Assembly: GCA_963810615.1 (NCBI GenBank)
Contig: CAWEOA010000002.1
Coordinates: forward strand, 821,635 to 885,634
Length of the DNA: 64,000 bases
Origin: JARRQJ01 sp963810615
GTDB lineage: Bacteria; Pseudomonadota; Gammaproteobacteria; DRLM01
Reading direction: 5' to 3'
Part shown: positions 24,654-34,043 of the stretch, in pieces
Position numbering within the stretch: the first letter of the stretch is position 1
How the letters are laid out: every line of letters starts with the position of its first letter
Program-made: the position numbers and the translations under genes
The notes under the pieces: generated by a model
Database searches by the model: none
What the model was told of the DNA's origin: nothing
What the model saw: the letters and a program-made list of their open reading frames with translations, nothing else

Positions 24654-26260
24654 CAGGATGCCAGAAACTTTTCATAAGCGGTGTTCAATTTCCGGAAATT
24701 TTCGTTGCCCGGGTCATGGCGCTGGACGCGCTCGAGATGCTGCCTAACCCTGTAAAGGTAGTTGTCGTTCTTGCCGTTCGCCTTCATGTGCATCATCAAC
24801 ACATTGGCGATGTTCATGTTGATGGTGCTGTTGTCGGGCATGTTGCGGACGGCCTTCTCGAATAAACTGATTGCCTCGTCCAACTTGCCCGATTTGGCCA
24901 GTTGCGTCCCGGTATTATTCAGATTCACAACTTCCCGAATCGCCGTCTTAATCATTTCCTGACCTTCGGCTTCCAATCCTACCGAGCCGAATACATCCTG
25001 CACCTGATCAAGCAACTTCGCATCCTGGTGATTGTTCTTCACCAGTGATTGCAGCATCATCAACCCTCTGTCCTTATCGCCGTTCACCAGACAGGCATTC
25101 GCCATTTCCATGGCCACGTCATTCGGCGCGTCTTCGGAACACTTTTCATAAAGATTATTTGCCTCGGCATAGGCCTTTTGCGCCTCGCTTTCGCGCCCCA
25201 GGTCCTTCAACACTATGCTCTCGGCAATCGCGGCATGCAGGTTAGCTTCGTCATCCCTGCCGTAATCATTGCGCAGTTTCGATAGAAACGACAGGGCTTC
25301 CTTCCCCGAGGTTTTGCCCAGTATCTTGGCCAGCCTTGTATAGTTGGACGGCGTCTGATAAATGGAATTGCAACCGGCATGCACGGCCTTCTTGAAGGCC
25401 TTGGTAGCAATACCGAAATCCTTTTCCTTAAGGGCGAGATTTCCCAGCTCCATTTGCCTCACAATGGATTTCGGTGAAATTTCGGTCGCCGCCGCCAACA
25501 CCTCCAGCGCCCGCTTTTGGTCACCCAGCGCGGCAGCGGCCTTGGCAAGCCAGTCATACGCCTCCATATGTGTCTTGTTGCCGTCGATGATTTTCTGAAA
25601 TACCGTTTTTGCCTCCGCGTATTCCCGAGAGTGATAATGCACCTTGCCCAAGCCGAGCATCGCCCACGGCGCGTCCCTCTTGGCCAGCACGCTCTCATAT
25701 ATCGCGCCCGCATCCGCATATCTTCCCGATTTCATCAGGACCTCCGCCTTGAGCTTCAGCAGCTCCGTGAGGTTGCGGGGATTTTGTCCTATCTTGTCGT
25801 CGCAGAGCGCATGGGCATCCTCAAACCGTTCCTGCTTAAGCAGTTTGACGATGCCGTGCAGATCATCTTTTCTGACGATTACTTTCTCCAAACGACTGCG
25901 CAGCATATCCTTGTTGAAAGGCTTGGACAGGTAATCATCCGGTAGATATTCGACGGCACCCATCACCATCTCCATGGTGTTTTCGGCGGTGATCATTATA
26001 AAGGCCGTCGAATACGGGATAAAACCTTTGTCCTTACCCTCCTCCAGCACCTGCTGACCGTCCTTGCCCTCGCCAAGATTGTAATCGCAAAGGACTACAT
26101 CATAAGTTTTCTTGGCCAGCATCTTAATGGCGTCCTTGCCGTTGCCCGCCATTTCGATATTCGTCACGCCATAGGCGACCAGCATCGACCGGAGCATGCT
26201 GCGCATGTCGGCAAAGTCATCCACCACCAAATACGTTTTCGAAGTCAGATCAACACCCAT
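24653..26260 (-). CDS. Response regulator receiver domain fused to TPR repeats
   Basis: 535 aa. Residues 1-125 are a CheY-like receiver with acidic pair Asp14-Asp15, phosphoacceptor Asp59 (LCDYNLG) and Lys113 (LSKPFN). From about 140 to 530 the protein is TPR-like helix pairs (RNLTELLKLKAEVLMKSGRY, WAMLGLGKVHYHSREYAEA, and others). There is no DNA-binding domain, so output is probably protein-protein contact. Proteins of this layout occur in Pseudomonas and relatives. Coupled to the sensorless kinase that follows. Confidence 0.93.
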   Translation of the reverse strand: MGVDLTSKTYLVVDDFADMRSMLRSMLVAYGVTNIEMAGNGKDAIKMLAKKTYDVVLCDYNLGEGKDGQQVLEEGKDKGFIPYSTAFIMITAENTMEMVMGAVEYLPDDYLSKPFNKDMLRSRLEKVIVRKDDLHGIVKLLKQERFEDAHALCDDKIGQNPRNLTELLKLKAEVLMKSGRYADAGAIYESVLAKRDAPWAMLGLGKVHYHSREYAEAKTVFQKIIDGNKTHMEAYDWLAKAAAALGDQKRALEVLAAATEISPKSIVRQMELGNLALKEKDFGIATKAFKKAVHAGCNSIYQTPSNYTRLAKILGKTSGKEALSFLSKLRNDYGRDDEANLHAAIAESIVLKDLGRESEAQKAYAEANNLYEKCSEDAPNDVAMEMANACLVNGDKDRGLMMLQSLVKNNHQDAKLLDQVQDVFGSVGLEAEGQEMIKTAIREVVNLNNTGTQLAKSGKLDEAISLFEKAVRNMPDNSTINMNIANVLMMHMKANGKNDNYLYRVRQHLERVQRHDPGNENFRKLNTAYEKFLAS

Positions 26261-26591
26261 TGAGCTTATCCGTCGCTTCAGATTTAATTATCAATAGCTT
26301 CCAGACAGGCTATCGGCAGCGAGCGCCGGGATTTAAGCGGCGAATTCGCCGCTTCCTGGAAAAGTATGCCGGGGAGGGTGTTCTTTGGCGTAGGGTGCGG
26401 CACGCTACGGTGTATATGGCACCGGGGTCCTGCCGATATCAAATCGGCTTTCACCACCCCGGCTTCGCTTAAGGCATGACTCCAAGTAATTTAGTGCAAT
26501 TTAATCAAGTGGTTTCCGCCTTTTAGCTACGCGAATCGGGACGATTCTCTCTTGGGATAGCAAGGCCACGACATGGATGGCGTTACAGGCC
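26261..26591. other. 331-nt gap
   Basis: No gene supported. It holds a GC-rich stretch with a long imperfect inverted repeat (GCCGGGGAGGG near 26369 against ACCCCGGC near 26455) and a small hairpin GCCGAT-ATCAA-ATCGGC around 26433-26450. The promoter for the response regulator should be here. Confidence 0.4.
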
Positions 26592-27362
26592 CTAGTTCGG
26601 CTTCCGAAATCTAAAAATGAATTTGTCGGTCCTGCCGCGGATCGCGGGATCGAAGATTTTGGCGGAATGATCGTCTTCCGGATTATGTAATACATCCGAT
26701 TCCGCATCCAGCACGAAGCCCGCCGCCAACACCTCTTTCTTCACGGCGGCCGGATCGATGCGGTGCAGGGTCTCCGTATCGCGGAGGCCCGAACCGGCGG
26801 CCGCGGCATGATCGAGCACCAGATAAATACCGCCCGGCTTCAGCGAATTGAAGATCTTTTTGTTCAACACCGCCATATTGACCGGGCCGAGGAACTTGTC
26901 GTGCAGGTCATGATAGTTCATGGAGGTCCAGACCATATCGAGTTTTTCGGGGGCGCTGAAGCGCTCGGCAGGCTCCTTGAGCACCGTGACGTTGGAGTAT
27001 TCCTTATCGGCGGCAATCGCCTTCACCGCCGCATCCGCATTCGCCCTCATGCTGAAGAGTTCTTCCGGCACCACCGCATAGACATGCCCGTTCTTACCCA
27101 CGATCTTCGAGAACAGCCGGGTGACATACCCGCCGCCGGGGATGAAGTCCGCCACGCGATCACCGGGTTTGACGCCGGCAAATTCCAGCACCTCCAGGGG
27201 CTTTCGATTGGCATCCTGCTTGCGATCGGCGGCGGGACGGCCGGGATCGGCGATGGCGGCGGAGATGATGTCGGACACATTCGATGCGGCATTAGCTTGA
27301 CTGAACGCACTGATCATCGCCACGAATAGGCTTGCAACGACAATGGCTGGATAACGGGACAT
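26592..27362 (-). CDS. Exported class I SAM-dependent methyltransferase-like protein
   Basis: 256 aa from the ATG at 27362 with GGAG 6 nt upstream; the frame is open further but the GGAG and signal peptide decide this start. Residues 1-25 are a signal peptide (FSQANAASN). The rest has a Rossmann methyltransferase layout: VLEFAGVKPGDRVADFIPGGGYVT (motif I with PGGGY), acidic/aromatic motif region DMVWTSMNYHDLHD, and LKPGGIYLVLDH. Similar periplasmic proteins are widespread and their substrate is unknown; SAM supply outside the cytoplasm is a puzzle for this family. Confidence 0.85.
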   Translation of the reverse strand: MSRYPAIVVASLFVAMISAFSQANAASNVSDIISAAIADPGRPAADRKQDANRKPLEVLEFAGVKPGDRVADFIPGGGYVTRLFSKIVGKNGHVYAVVPEELFSMRANADAAVKAIAADKEYSNVTVLKEPAERFSAPEKLDMVWTSMNYHDLHDKFLGPVNMAVLNKKIFNSLKPGGIYLVLDHAAAAGSGLRDTETLHRIDPAAVKKEVLAAGFVLDAESDVLHNPEDDHSAKIFDPAIRGRTDKFIFRFRKPN

Positions 27363-27756
27363 GTTCTGCTCCTTTGTTATTAACGGGCGGCCATCCGGTA
27401 AAAGCCGATGGCCGCGGCTTTCCAATCCTGACGCGGATGTTGGTCGACTATCGCGGACGGCGGCAAGCTGCTTTCTCCTGCCCACCGACAGCGCAGCGTG
27501 AGGCATCCATGAATGGAGAATTCCGCGCTGTAAATCTAGCGAACGTCCTTTATCTTGGCAAGTGCGCATATTAGCGCGGGCCGCCATTTCGCATCCGATC
27601 CTTACTGGGTTCATTTCCCGGCGAACCCTGCCACAGCTTGATGGTCTACAACACCCATGTTTCCCGTCGTAGCGGGAAATCGGCTGGAGCGGTCTCGCGA
27701 GACCGCGGCGAATTGACTGTCAGGATAATACCTTAATTAATATGGAGGTTAACATC
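27363..27756. other. Divergent intergenic region (394 nt)
   Basis: No gene supported. Divergent promoters for the exported methyltransferase (minus) and the small periplasmic protein (plus) should lie here. GTCTCGCGAGAC at 27692-27703 is a perfect 12-nt palindrome and could bind a dimeric regulator. Nothing else stands out. Confidence 0.4.
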
Positions 27757-28071
27757 ATGAAAAACCCATATCCCGTGATGGCTGTGGCTTTAAGCCTGGC
27801 CTTGAGCGTGTCCGTGGCAACACCGGTGCTGGCCGGAGAATACGGCGGCAACTGGCACGATAAGAGTATGGCCTCCGAAAGCAAAGAGATGGGTGAACAC
27901 CATATGGATGGGACCGTGACCAAGGTCAATCACCATACGGGCTTCATCACGGTAAAGACGGATGAGGGTTCGATGCGCCTGCACTATCCTCCCAAGAGCA
28001 TCAAGGATATCAAGGACGGCAATAAGATCCGGCTTTACCTGGGTTACAGCGAACTGTCCAAAAAGATGTAG
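27757..28071 (+). CDS. Small periplasmic CusF-like protein (putative metal binding)
   Basis: 104 aa from the ATG at 27757 (GGAGG 8 nt upstream). Residues 1-25 form a signal peptide (TPVLAGEYG). The mature part has a His/Met-rich start (WHDKSMASESKEMGEHHMDG) followed by an OB-like strand pattern (TVTKVNHHTGFITVKT, SMRLHYPP, DGNKIRLYLGY). This is the size and layout of CusF-type periplasmic copper-binding proteins, but I cannot align the CusF metal ligands with confidence. A YceI-like gene lies convergently downstream. Confidence 0.7.
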   Translation: MKNPYPVMAVALSLALSVSVATPVLAGEYGGNWHDKSMASESKEMGEHHMDGTVTKVNHHTGFITVKTDEGSMRLHYPPKSIKDIKDGNKIRLYLGYSELSKKM

Positions 28072-28193
28072 CGAGGTAAAATCATGCGGACCCGGAATCC
28101 CCTCCGGGTCCGCCGTGCAGGCCGTGCTCGGGTGTGGCGCAAACCGGGATATCGCCGGCCTATACCGGCGGATCTTGCGCACCGGGCACACTA

Positions 28194-28901
28194 TTACATA
28201 TGCGGCTGTTCAGACCCGGCGACGGGCACGAAGGCCAGAGAAAGGCTGACATCGATACCGTCCGCCACCTGGAGTGTCCCGCCCAATATACTGAAAGGCG
28301 TGATGCCAAGTTCCGTTTGTTTCATGTGCAGTGTGCCTGTCACCAGCAGCCGGTCATCTTGCTGTCGAATGGCGACCGGCACGCTATATTTGGCGAGTTT
28401 ATCGCGTAGCCCCATGGTCACTGCGACCGTTGCGCGTGCGGGAGAGCCGGACAACCAGTGACCGCTGATAATGATATCCGGATAACGCGCGGCATCGAGG
28501 ACCTTATCACTCAGCATATTCCGTCGTGTCCCGCTACGATCCTTATCCGGCACCAGGGCGGAAAACCGTTCACCAGCCGCTTTGCGTTGTTCCGGATCGT
28601 CGACCGCCAGGGCGTCCACCGGGACGGTCAGCTTGAAGGCGGCGGCAGGTGATAGGGGCGTGGTATAGATCAAGCCGCCGTTAATCATGGTGGTGCTGAT
28701 CAGATGATCGTGCCCAAAGGCCTTCAGCAGGCCAGAGCGATAGACAAAAATCCTGAGCAATGAATCGTGGCGATCGATATCATAGCTTAGCGACGTCCCG
28801 GCCCCACCTGAACAGGTAAAACCGTTCAGCAGCAAGAAGATGATCGCCCGGTAAAGGCATACTCGTCTGCGGCCGCAGGGGAATTGATCGCTCATCGCCA
28901 T
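28194..28901 (-). CDS. YceI-family secreted protein
   Basis: 235 aa from the ATG at 28901 (AAGG 9 nt upstream). An N-terminal hydrophobic signal (about 18-35, with a Cys in FTCSGG that could be a lipobox-like site) leads to a YceI-type lipocalin barrel: YDIDRHDSLLRIFVYRSG, FGHDHLIS, FKLTVPVDALAV, PDIIISGHW, VAVTMGLRDKL, and LGITPFSILGGTLQVADGIDVSLSL. YceI proteins bind isoprenoid or other hydrophobic ligands in the periplasm. The H-D-H variant near the N-terminus is seen in a subgroup linked to respiratory proteins. Confidence 0.85.
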   Translation of the reverse strand: MAMSDQFPCGRRRVCLYRAIIFLLLNGFTCSGGAGTSLSYDIDRHDSLLRIFVYRSGLLKAFGHDHLISTTMINGGLIYTTPLSPAAAFKLTVPVDALAVDDPEQRKAAGERFSALVPDKDRSGTRRNMLSDKVLDAARYPDIIISGHWLSGSPARATVAVTMGLRDKLAKYSVPVAIRQQDDRLLVTGTLHMKQTELGITPFSILGGTLQVADGIDVSLSLAFVPVAGSEQPHM

Positions 28902-29261
28902 CACGACTATCCTTAGGCTAAATGCAGGTAATTGCAGTTCGCGGGCCTATTTGCCGCATTTCTCGCTCTCCATCCAAGTCCCGTCACTCGGGTCGCCTCC
29001 ATTATGCGCCGGGTCACTAGCGACGCCAGTCCAAGCTTTGCCGCACACCATACAATTCCCGGATGAGAGCGTCTCTACACTATATAGATAGAGTCCCGAC
29101 CCCGGGGTCGCAACCGGTATCCTGCGGGCCCCGCTCTATGACTCTGCCAGGGTCGACGGCGGCCAAGAGATGAAAATGATTCCTATTTATTCCAAGTCTG
29201 CATGATTAAAGGCAACTTACCGGGTGCCGACATACTATGGAATCAAATGGAGGTCCCATGC
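28902..29261. other. Divergent gap with a 14-nt palindrome
   Basis: No gene supported. It contains the perfect palindrome CGACCCCGGGGTCG at 29097-29110, a candidate operator between the YceI-like gene (minus) and the CheX/CheY pair (plus). Confidence 0.45.
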
Positions 29262-29780
29262 ATGGATCTTTATAAGGTACATACCAAAATTCTCATGCCT
29301 TTCGTCGATGAGACCATAAAGGCATTGGCTGAAATGGCCAACCTGGAAGCCACGGCCGGCAGTGGTATCCAGGAAGAAGTCGGCGATTACGATTTCAAGG
29401 GCTACGCCGTGTGCGTCGTCGCCCGTACCTATGGCAGCATCGAAGGCAAGGTGATTATGAATCACCAAATAAAATCCGCGTTGACGATCGGCAACCGCTT
29501 CCTTGCCAATATGTTCGGAGAACATTATAACTTTGCCGAGATCAATGAGGAGATCGGCGAGGCCCTGACCGAATTCTCAAACACCATCATCGGCTTGGCC
29601 ACCCGCTCACTTAGCGATACCGGTTCACAGCTCCAATTCAGCGCGCCCTTGTTTATCAACGGCCCCGCGGATATAGAGTTCATCATGGACGGCGTCGAGG
29701 AAATTTTGTCCATCCCTATCGATATAGCCGGGGTCGGTCGCTTCTCGTTCAGCTATCTACTCCACCAAAAGACCCGCTAA
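29262..29780 (+). CDS. cheX: CheX-like chemotaxis phosphatase
   Basis: 172 aa from the ATG at 29262 with GGAGG 8 nt upstream. It has the CheC/CheX/FliY fold features: an N-terminal helix (PFVDETIKALAEMANLEA), a central sheet, and the catalytic-helix motif E-x2-N-x2-G in EALTEFSNTIIG near residue 108. CheX dephosphorylates CheY-P or related receivers. It is followed after 12 nt by a single-domain CheY on the same strand, the likely partner. No other chemotaxis gene is nearby, so the target could be something other than the flagellar motor. Confidence 0.88.
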   Translation: MDLYKVHTKILMPFVDETIKALAEMANLEATAGSGIQEEVGDYDFKGYAVCVVARTYGSIEGKVIMNHQIKSALTIGNRFLANMFGEHYNFAEINEEIGEALTEFSNTIIGLATRSLSDTGSQLQFSAPLFINGPADIEFIMDGVEEILSIPIDIAGVGRFSFSYLLHQKTR

Positions 29781-29792
29781 AGAGATACGCCT

Positions 29793-30191
29793 ATGTTAGA
29801 TCATAACGCCCTGATCCTGATCGTCGACGATATGAAGCTGGTGCGCAATGCCATTAAACGATATTTAAACTCTCTCGGCTACGATAATGTCATTGAAGCG
29901 GAAAACGGTGCCGAGGCGGTCAAGAAATTCCAGGATAACCAGATCGCCTTTATCTTCATGGACATGGTGATGCCGATCATGACCGGCCTGGAAGCATTGA
30001 AGAAGATTCGCGAGGCGGACAACGAGATCCCCATTACCATGCTCTCCTCGGTCGCCGATCAGAAGAGTATCGATGATTGCAAAATGTACGGCATTCTGGA
30101 TTACATCCTAAAACCGCTGAGCGCCGCATCCGGCCCCGATATCATCAAGAAGGTTCTGGAGAAGGCCTATTTCGCCGGCACCTCCGGCTAA
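29793..30191 (+). CDS. Single-domain CheY-like response regulator
   Basis: 132 aa, receiver domain only. Acidic pair Asp12-Asp13, phosphoacceptor Asp57 (FMDMVMP) and Lys107 (YILKPL) are in place; the Thr/Ser position is in TMLSS. Probably phosphorylated by a kinase elsewhere and dephosphorylated by the adjacent CheX-like protein 12 nt upstream. Confidence 0.94.
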   Translation: MLDHNALILIVDDMKLVRNAIKRYLNSLGYDNVIEAENGAEAVKKFQDNQIAFIFMDMVMPIMTGLEALKKIREADNEIPITMLSSVADQKSIDDCKMYGILDYILKPLSAASGPDIIKKVLEKAYFAGTSG

Positions 30192-30594
30192 AATCACTAC
30201 TCCAACAGGGCTGACCGCACGCTGCGGCTCCACGGCAAAAAATAATGATGCCTCAGCCATCCCCGGTTTGTTTTGGGCTGTGTGTCAGTTGTGCTGCGCT
30301 ATGGCACCCGCCTGAACTCCCGGGGACCCTGACATAATAGTATTTCGCGATAGCTCGCGACTCATTCACATCCCCACTACCCTCACTTTGAAAACAGCGC
30401 CTCAATGCTGAATTACCACACCGTCATGTGTGACCTATTTGTGACTTGTAGCTTGATACAATTATTAGGTTATCAAATGCTAATCGGGCGCGCGGGAGAC
30501 CGCTTGGTTTCGCCATTACCACTGTCCGGAAGCTCCGCTATCACTTAGCGCAGAATGACTAACGATTGTAGAAGCTTAAGGAAAGTATCATAAC
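30192..30594. other. 403-nt gap upstream of the HDOD-GGDEF gene
   Basis: No gene supported. The 3' half (30420-30594) is AT-rich and probably holds the promoter of the downstream gene. No clear terminator for cheX/cheY was found. Confidence 0.4.
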
Positions 30595-32130
30595 GTGAAC
30601 CCGCAACTGGAAGAACGGTTACGCTTTTGTAAAAACTTACCCACCATCCCGGCCATCGCTATGCGCGTGGTCGAATTGACCGGTCAACCGGAGGTCGGTT
30701 TACCAGACATCGCACAGCTTATCAGCCTCGATCCGGGACTCAGCATCAAAGTACTCAAGGTGGCGAACAGTCCGCTCTACGGATTCCGCCGCAAAACGGA
30801 CAACCTGCGCCAGGCAATGAACGTGCTAGGGCTGAACGCCGTGATCACATTGAGCTTGAGCTTTTCCCTGGCGGGATCGCTGCGCGACGTAGAAAGAACG
30901 GGATTCGATACCGAGCACTATTGGCGTCGTTCAGTCATCGCGGCCATCGCGGCGCGCGCCCTAGGTACGCAGCTGGGGCTAAAGACCGGCGACGAACTCA
31001 TGCTCGCCGGATTGCTGCAGGACATCGGCATGTTGGTGTTTCATGCGGCCCTACAAGAGGAGTACCGCAAAGCCGTTGCTGATAGCGTCGATCATAACGT
31101 CGTCATAGAAGCAGAACGAAACGCTTTTGGAGCGGATCATGCCGAGGCAGGCGCATGGCTGACACGCCAATGGAATCTGCCGGTTTACCTGCAACAGCTC
31201 ATTGCCGCCAGCCATGCGCCAAACGACCCAACTATTCCATCCGAACTGTCGTCCATGGCAAATTGCGTGGCGCTTTCCGGTTTGATCGCAGACGCCATGC
31301 TGCACCCCGATAATGACATTTTGCCCACTCAGGCTGTCAACAGTGCCGAGGAATTCTTAGGTATGGATGCCGACACGTATCGTTCGGCGCTGGATTTAAT
31401 CGCCGCCTCATTGCCAGAGGTCTCGGAGATATTCGAAATCAAGCTGATTGAGCCAGCGCAGGCGGCGGCCCTCCAGGATCAAGCAAACGAGATCATGATG
31501 ATCCACCACCTGCGCATGCATGAGGAAGTCAATCAAGTGCGGCGCGCCGCCGAGGAACTGACTACGCGCTCGCAAATTCTGGAGGATCAAGTGCACAAGG
31601 ACAGTCTTACCGGCCTATACAACCGCGGCCATTTCGATGCGATCCTCCACAAGGAATTCATACATGCCACCGAACAGGACTGGCCCTTGAGCGTGGCCTT
31701 CATCGACCTTGATAACTTCAAGCGGGTGAATGACAGCTTCGGGCATAAAGTGGGTGACGAGATATTGAAATCCATTGCCGACGTCATGCGCAGCCACACC
31801 CGTCAATCGGATGTACTGGCCCGTTATGGCGGAGAAGAGTTCGTTGCCATATTGCCGGGCACCAACTCCGCCGGAGCATGCAAACTATTTGAACGCATAA
31901 TAACGGCGGTGCGCGCCTTGGACCATGCCGGCCTCACCAATCAGCCTCTGTTCGTCACGCTATCCATCGGCATAGCGACTCATATGGATGAGGATCAATG
32001 TTTCGATACCACGTCGGAACTTCTGCAAGCAGCCGATGCTGCCATGTATGCCGCAAAAAACGCCGGGCGCAACCGCCTCATAGTTCATGCGGAGCAAGCG
32101 CCCGGCAAGCTAGATGACAGTTTTCCCTAG
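30595..32130 (+). CDS. HDOD-GGDEF protein (putative diguanylate cyclase)
   Basis: 511 aa, GTG start at 30595 with AAGGAAAG upstream. Residues about 10-210 form an HDOD domain (LPTIPAIAMRVVEL, ISLDPGLSIKVLKVANSPLYG, GLLQDIGMLVF). A coiled linker (about 300-335) leads to a GGDEF domain (DSLTGLYNRGHFD) with active-site GGEEF. An RQSD five residues upstream of GGEEF matches the product-inhibition I-site RxxD. It should make c-di-GMP, restrained by feedback. The HDOD domain's ligand is unknown. Lies 404 nt after the CheX/CheY pair. Confidence 0.94.
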   Translation: MNPQLEERLRFCKNLPTIPAIAMRVVELTGQPEVGLPDIAQLISLDPGLSIKVLKVANSPLYGFRRKTDNLRQAMNVLGLNAVITLSLSFSLAGSLRDVERTGFDTEHYWRRSVIAAIAARALGTQLGLKTGDELMLAGLLQDIGMLVFHAALQEEYRKAVADSVDHNVVIEAERNAFGADHAEAGAWLTRQWNLPVYLQQLIAASHAPNDPTIPSELSSMANCVALSGLIADAMLHPDNDILPTQAVNSAEEFLGMDADTYRSALDLIAASLPEVSEIFEIKLIEPAQAAALQDQANEIMMIHHLRMHEEVNQVRRAAEELTTRSQILEDQVHKDSLTGLYNRGHFDAILHKEFIHATEQDWPLSVAFIDLDNFKRVNDSFGHKVGDEILKSIADVMRSHTRQSDVLARYGGEEFVAILPGTNSAGACKLFERIITAVRALDHAGLTNQPLFVTLSIGIATHMDEDQCFDTTSELLQAADAAMYAAKNAGRNRLIVHAEQAPGKLDDSFP

Positions 32131-32174
32131 GCGCATTGTTGTCCATACGGAGCGCCGCCGCGGTCCGCGGAGAC

Positions 32175-33248
32175 TCATTCCTGATACCAGCTGCCGTCGG
32201 CCTGCTTCACCAACCAAAGATATGAGTACCAGTAGAATACACCGACGTCATGCGCCGCCGGTGCGGTGCAATTGATCTTTCTGCGCCCCGCGCCCCAATC
32301 CGGAAGCTGCATTCTTATCCGCGTCTCTCCGGCAGCAGTCTGCTTGTTCAGCGCCAGGCGCGCACCGCTGCTGCTGTTGTAACAGGCCAGTTGCGCCAAG
32401 CGAAAATCGCCGGGCGCAAGATCGAAGGCAAAACTATGACGGCTCAATTCTCCCGCCGTCTGTATACGCGAACCGGCGGATACCTTGCTCACCGGAAGCG
32501 GTCGCGAATCGACACTGACCGCAAAGCGCTGCATGTCTTCGTAGTTTGTAGCCATCGGATAGCGGGGAACCTCCAGCCTGTCGAAGCCCTCGCCCACCGC
32601 GCCGGACTGCTGGGCGATGCCGAAATAACCCAATGAGCCGACGATCCCCTGCAAGTCGGCGTCATATTCACCGTAGGGATAGGAAAACATGACCGGAGTA
32701 ACGCCTAGTCGGCGCTGCAGCTCCTGCTGGGCGCGCTGGATGTCCGCGGCGACGCGCGTATGCCATTGCTGCTGCGACTCGCCGTCTAGGAGCCGGACGA
32801 GATGAGCATGGCTGTAACTGTGATTGCCGATCTCCGCACCGGCGGCAATGAGTTTGCGCAGTCCATCCCAGCTCAGGTAATCGTGGTAACCCTCATCGAT
32901 GGACTGGGTGCTGACGAAGACCGTAAAGGGCCAGCCGTGTTTTTTCAATAAGGGCGCAGCCGTATCCAGCACCGATCGATATGCGTCATCGAAAGTGATC
33001 GCCACGGTTTTGTCGGGCAGTGATCCGCCCTTCTCTAAAGTGGCCAGGATCCGGCTGAGCGGCAGGACGGTATATCCGCCCGTGGCGAGAAAATCCAGGT
33101 GACGGCGGAAAACCGCTGGCGACACGCTGGTGCTGGGGGGGGTGTCATCGCTGACATGATGATAGAGCAGCACCGCCGCGTGATCCGCGGCCTGCGCGCG
33201 CGCGGCGAGCACCAAGCCGCACAGCAGCAGCGCTAGGCGCCGGCACAT
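32175..33248 (-). CDS. Polysaccharide deacetylase (CE4, PgaB-like N-terminal domain)
   Basis: 357 aa with signal peptide (RAQAADH). CE4/NodB motifs: TFDDAY (motif 1, catalytic base and metal Asp), HSYSHAHL (motif 2, metal His residues), and FSYPYGEYD (motif 3). An opening LLYHHVSDD and the C-terminal beta part resemble PgaB-like deacetylases. It would remove acetyl groups from GlcNAc polymers in the periplasm. Third gene of an operon: its ATG directly abuts the Bax stop (TAGATG). Confidence 0.92.
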   Translation of the reverse strand: MCRRLALLLCGLVLAARAQAADHAAVLLYHHVSDDTPPSTSVSPAVFRRHLDFLATGGYTVLPLSRILATLEKGGSLPDKTVAITFDDAYRSVLDTAAPLLKKHGWPFTVFVSTQSIDEGYHDYLSWDGLRKLIAAGAEIGNHSYSHAHLVRLLDGESQQQWHTRVAADIQRAQQELQRRLGVTPVMFSYPYGEYDADLQGIVGSLGYFGIAQQSGAVGEGFDRLEVPRYPMATNYEDMQRFAVSVDSRPLPVSKVSAGSRIQTAGELSRHSFAFDLAPGDFRLAQLACYNSSSGARLALNKQTAAGETRIRMQLPDWGAGRRKINCTAPAAHDVGVFYWYSYLWLVKQADGSWYQE

Positions 33249-34043
33249 CTAGTCGGCCCGCGTGCTTTGAAATTTTCGATACTGCGCAATCATGGATTTG
33301 ATCTCCTGCACGTAGGCCTCGCGCCGCTCCGAGTAGAAGGATAGGCCGTTCGCCAGGGCGCTGGCGGTGACGGGTTGTTGTTGCTCTCGCAGCTGTTGGC
33401 GTATCCGGCGCAGATCCGCGTAGCTGTCATGTGTATTCAAATTGTGGAGGTAGCTGCGCACGGATTCGCCGGCCGTCTTGAACCTGCGCACTTCGTGCTT
33501 GGCACCGGCGGGACGCTGATCCGGTTCAACACCGCAGCCCTGATGAAAACACCATTGCCCGAACAGATTGTGGGCCTCGACCGCAAAGCGCGATTGTCCC
33601 CAACTGGATTCCTTGGCCGCCTGCACCAGCACCAAGGGCGCCGGGATGATATCCACGCGGGAGATAAGATTACGGATCACCTCGTCCGGGGCATCATCAT
33701 TCCAGGCTACCGCATACTGCTCCGCCAATTGTTGCAGCCATATGGCATCCACCCAGGAAGGCTTGTCACCGTCGGTAACGGCTGAGGCGATCCGTAGCAG
33801 GTGTCTGCGATCCGCGAGGATCCTGGCGTTGTAGTACCGGACGATGGGAGTCAGATAGTCGAAGAAGGCGGCCTTCTTGTCGTCGACCCGCTTAAAGGAA
33901 GTGAAATCCGGTAGCGATGGGAACTGCGGCCGCGGCTGGCCTATGGATAGGGTCAGCATAAACATGGCGACCAGCAGAGTCGCGCCCAGCGCCAACTGGA
34001 ACGGGCGGCTGTTCATCATTGAAACGTCGTCATGCCGATTCAT
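33249..34043 (-). CDS. bax: Bax-like protein with glucosaminidase domain
   Basis: 264 aa. One N-terminal membrane anchor (about 12-35) followed by a GH73-like glucosaminidase domain: VLVQAAKESSWGQSRFA with the catalytic Glu, AHNLFGQWCF, RRFKTAGESVRSYLHNLNTH and ANGLSFYSERREAYVQEI. Cleaves glycan chains of peptidoglycan. The start overlaps the stop of the transglycosylase gene by 4 nt, and the deacetylase follows directly, so the three proteins probably act on the same cell-wall or exopolysaccharide substrate. Confidence 0.93.
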   Translation of the reverse strand: MNRHDDVSMMNSRPFQLALGATLLVAMFMLTLSIGQPRPQFPSLPDFTSFKRVDDKKAAFFDYLTPIVRYYNARILADRRHLLRIASAVTDGDKPSWVDAIWLQQLAEQYAVAWNDDAPDEVIRNLISRVDIIPAPLVLVQAAKESSWGQSRFAVEAHNLFGQWCFHQGCGVEPDQRPAGAKHEVRRFKTAGESVRSYLHNLNTHDSYADLRRIRQQLREQQQPVTASALANGLSFYSERREAYVQEIKSMIAQYRKFQSTRAD

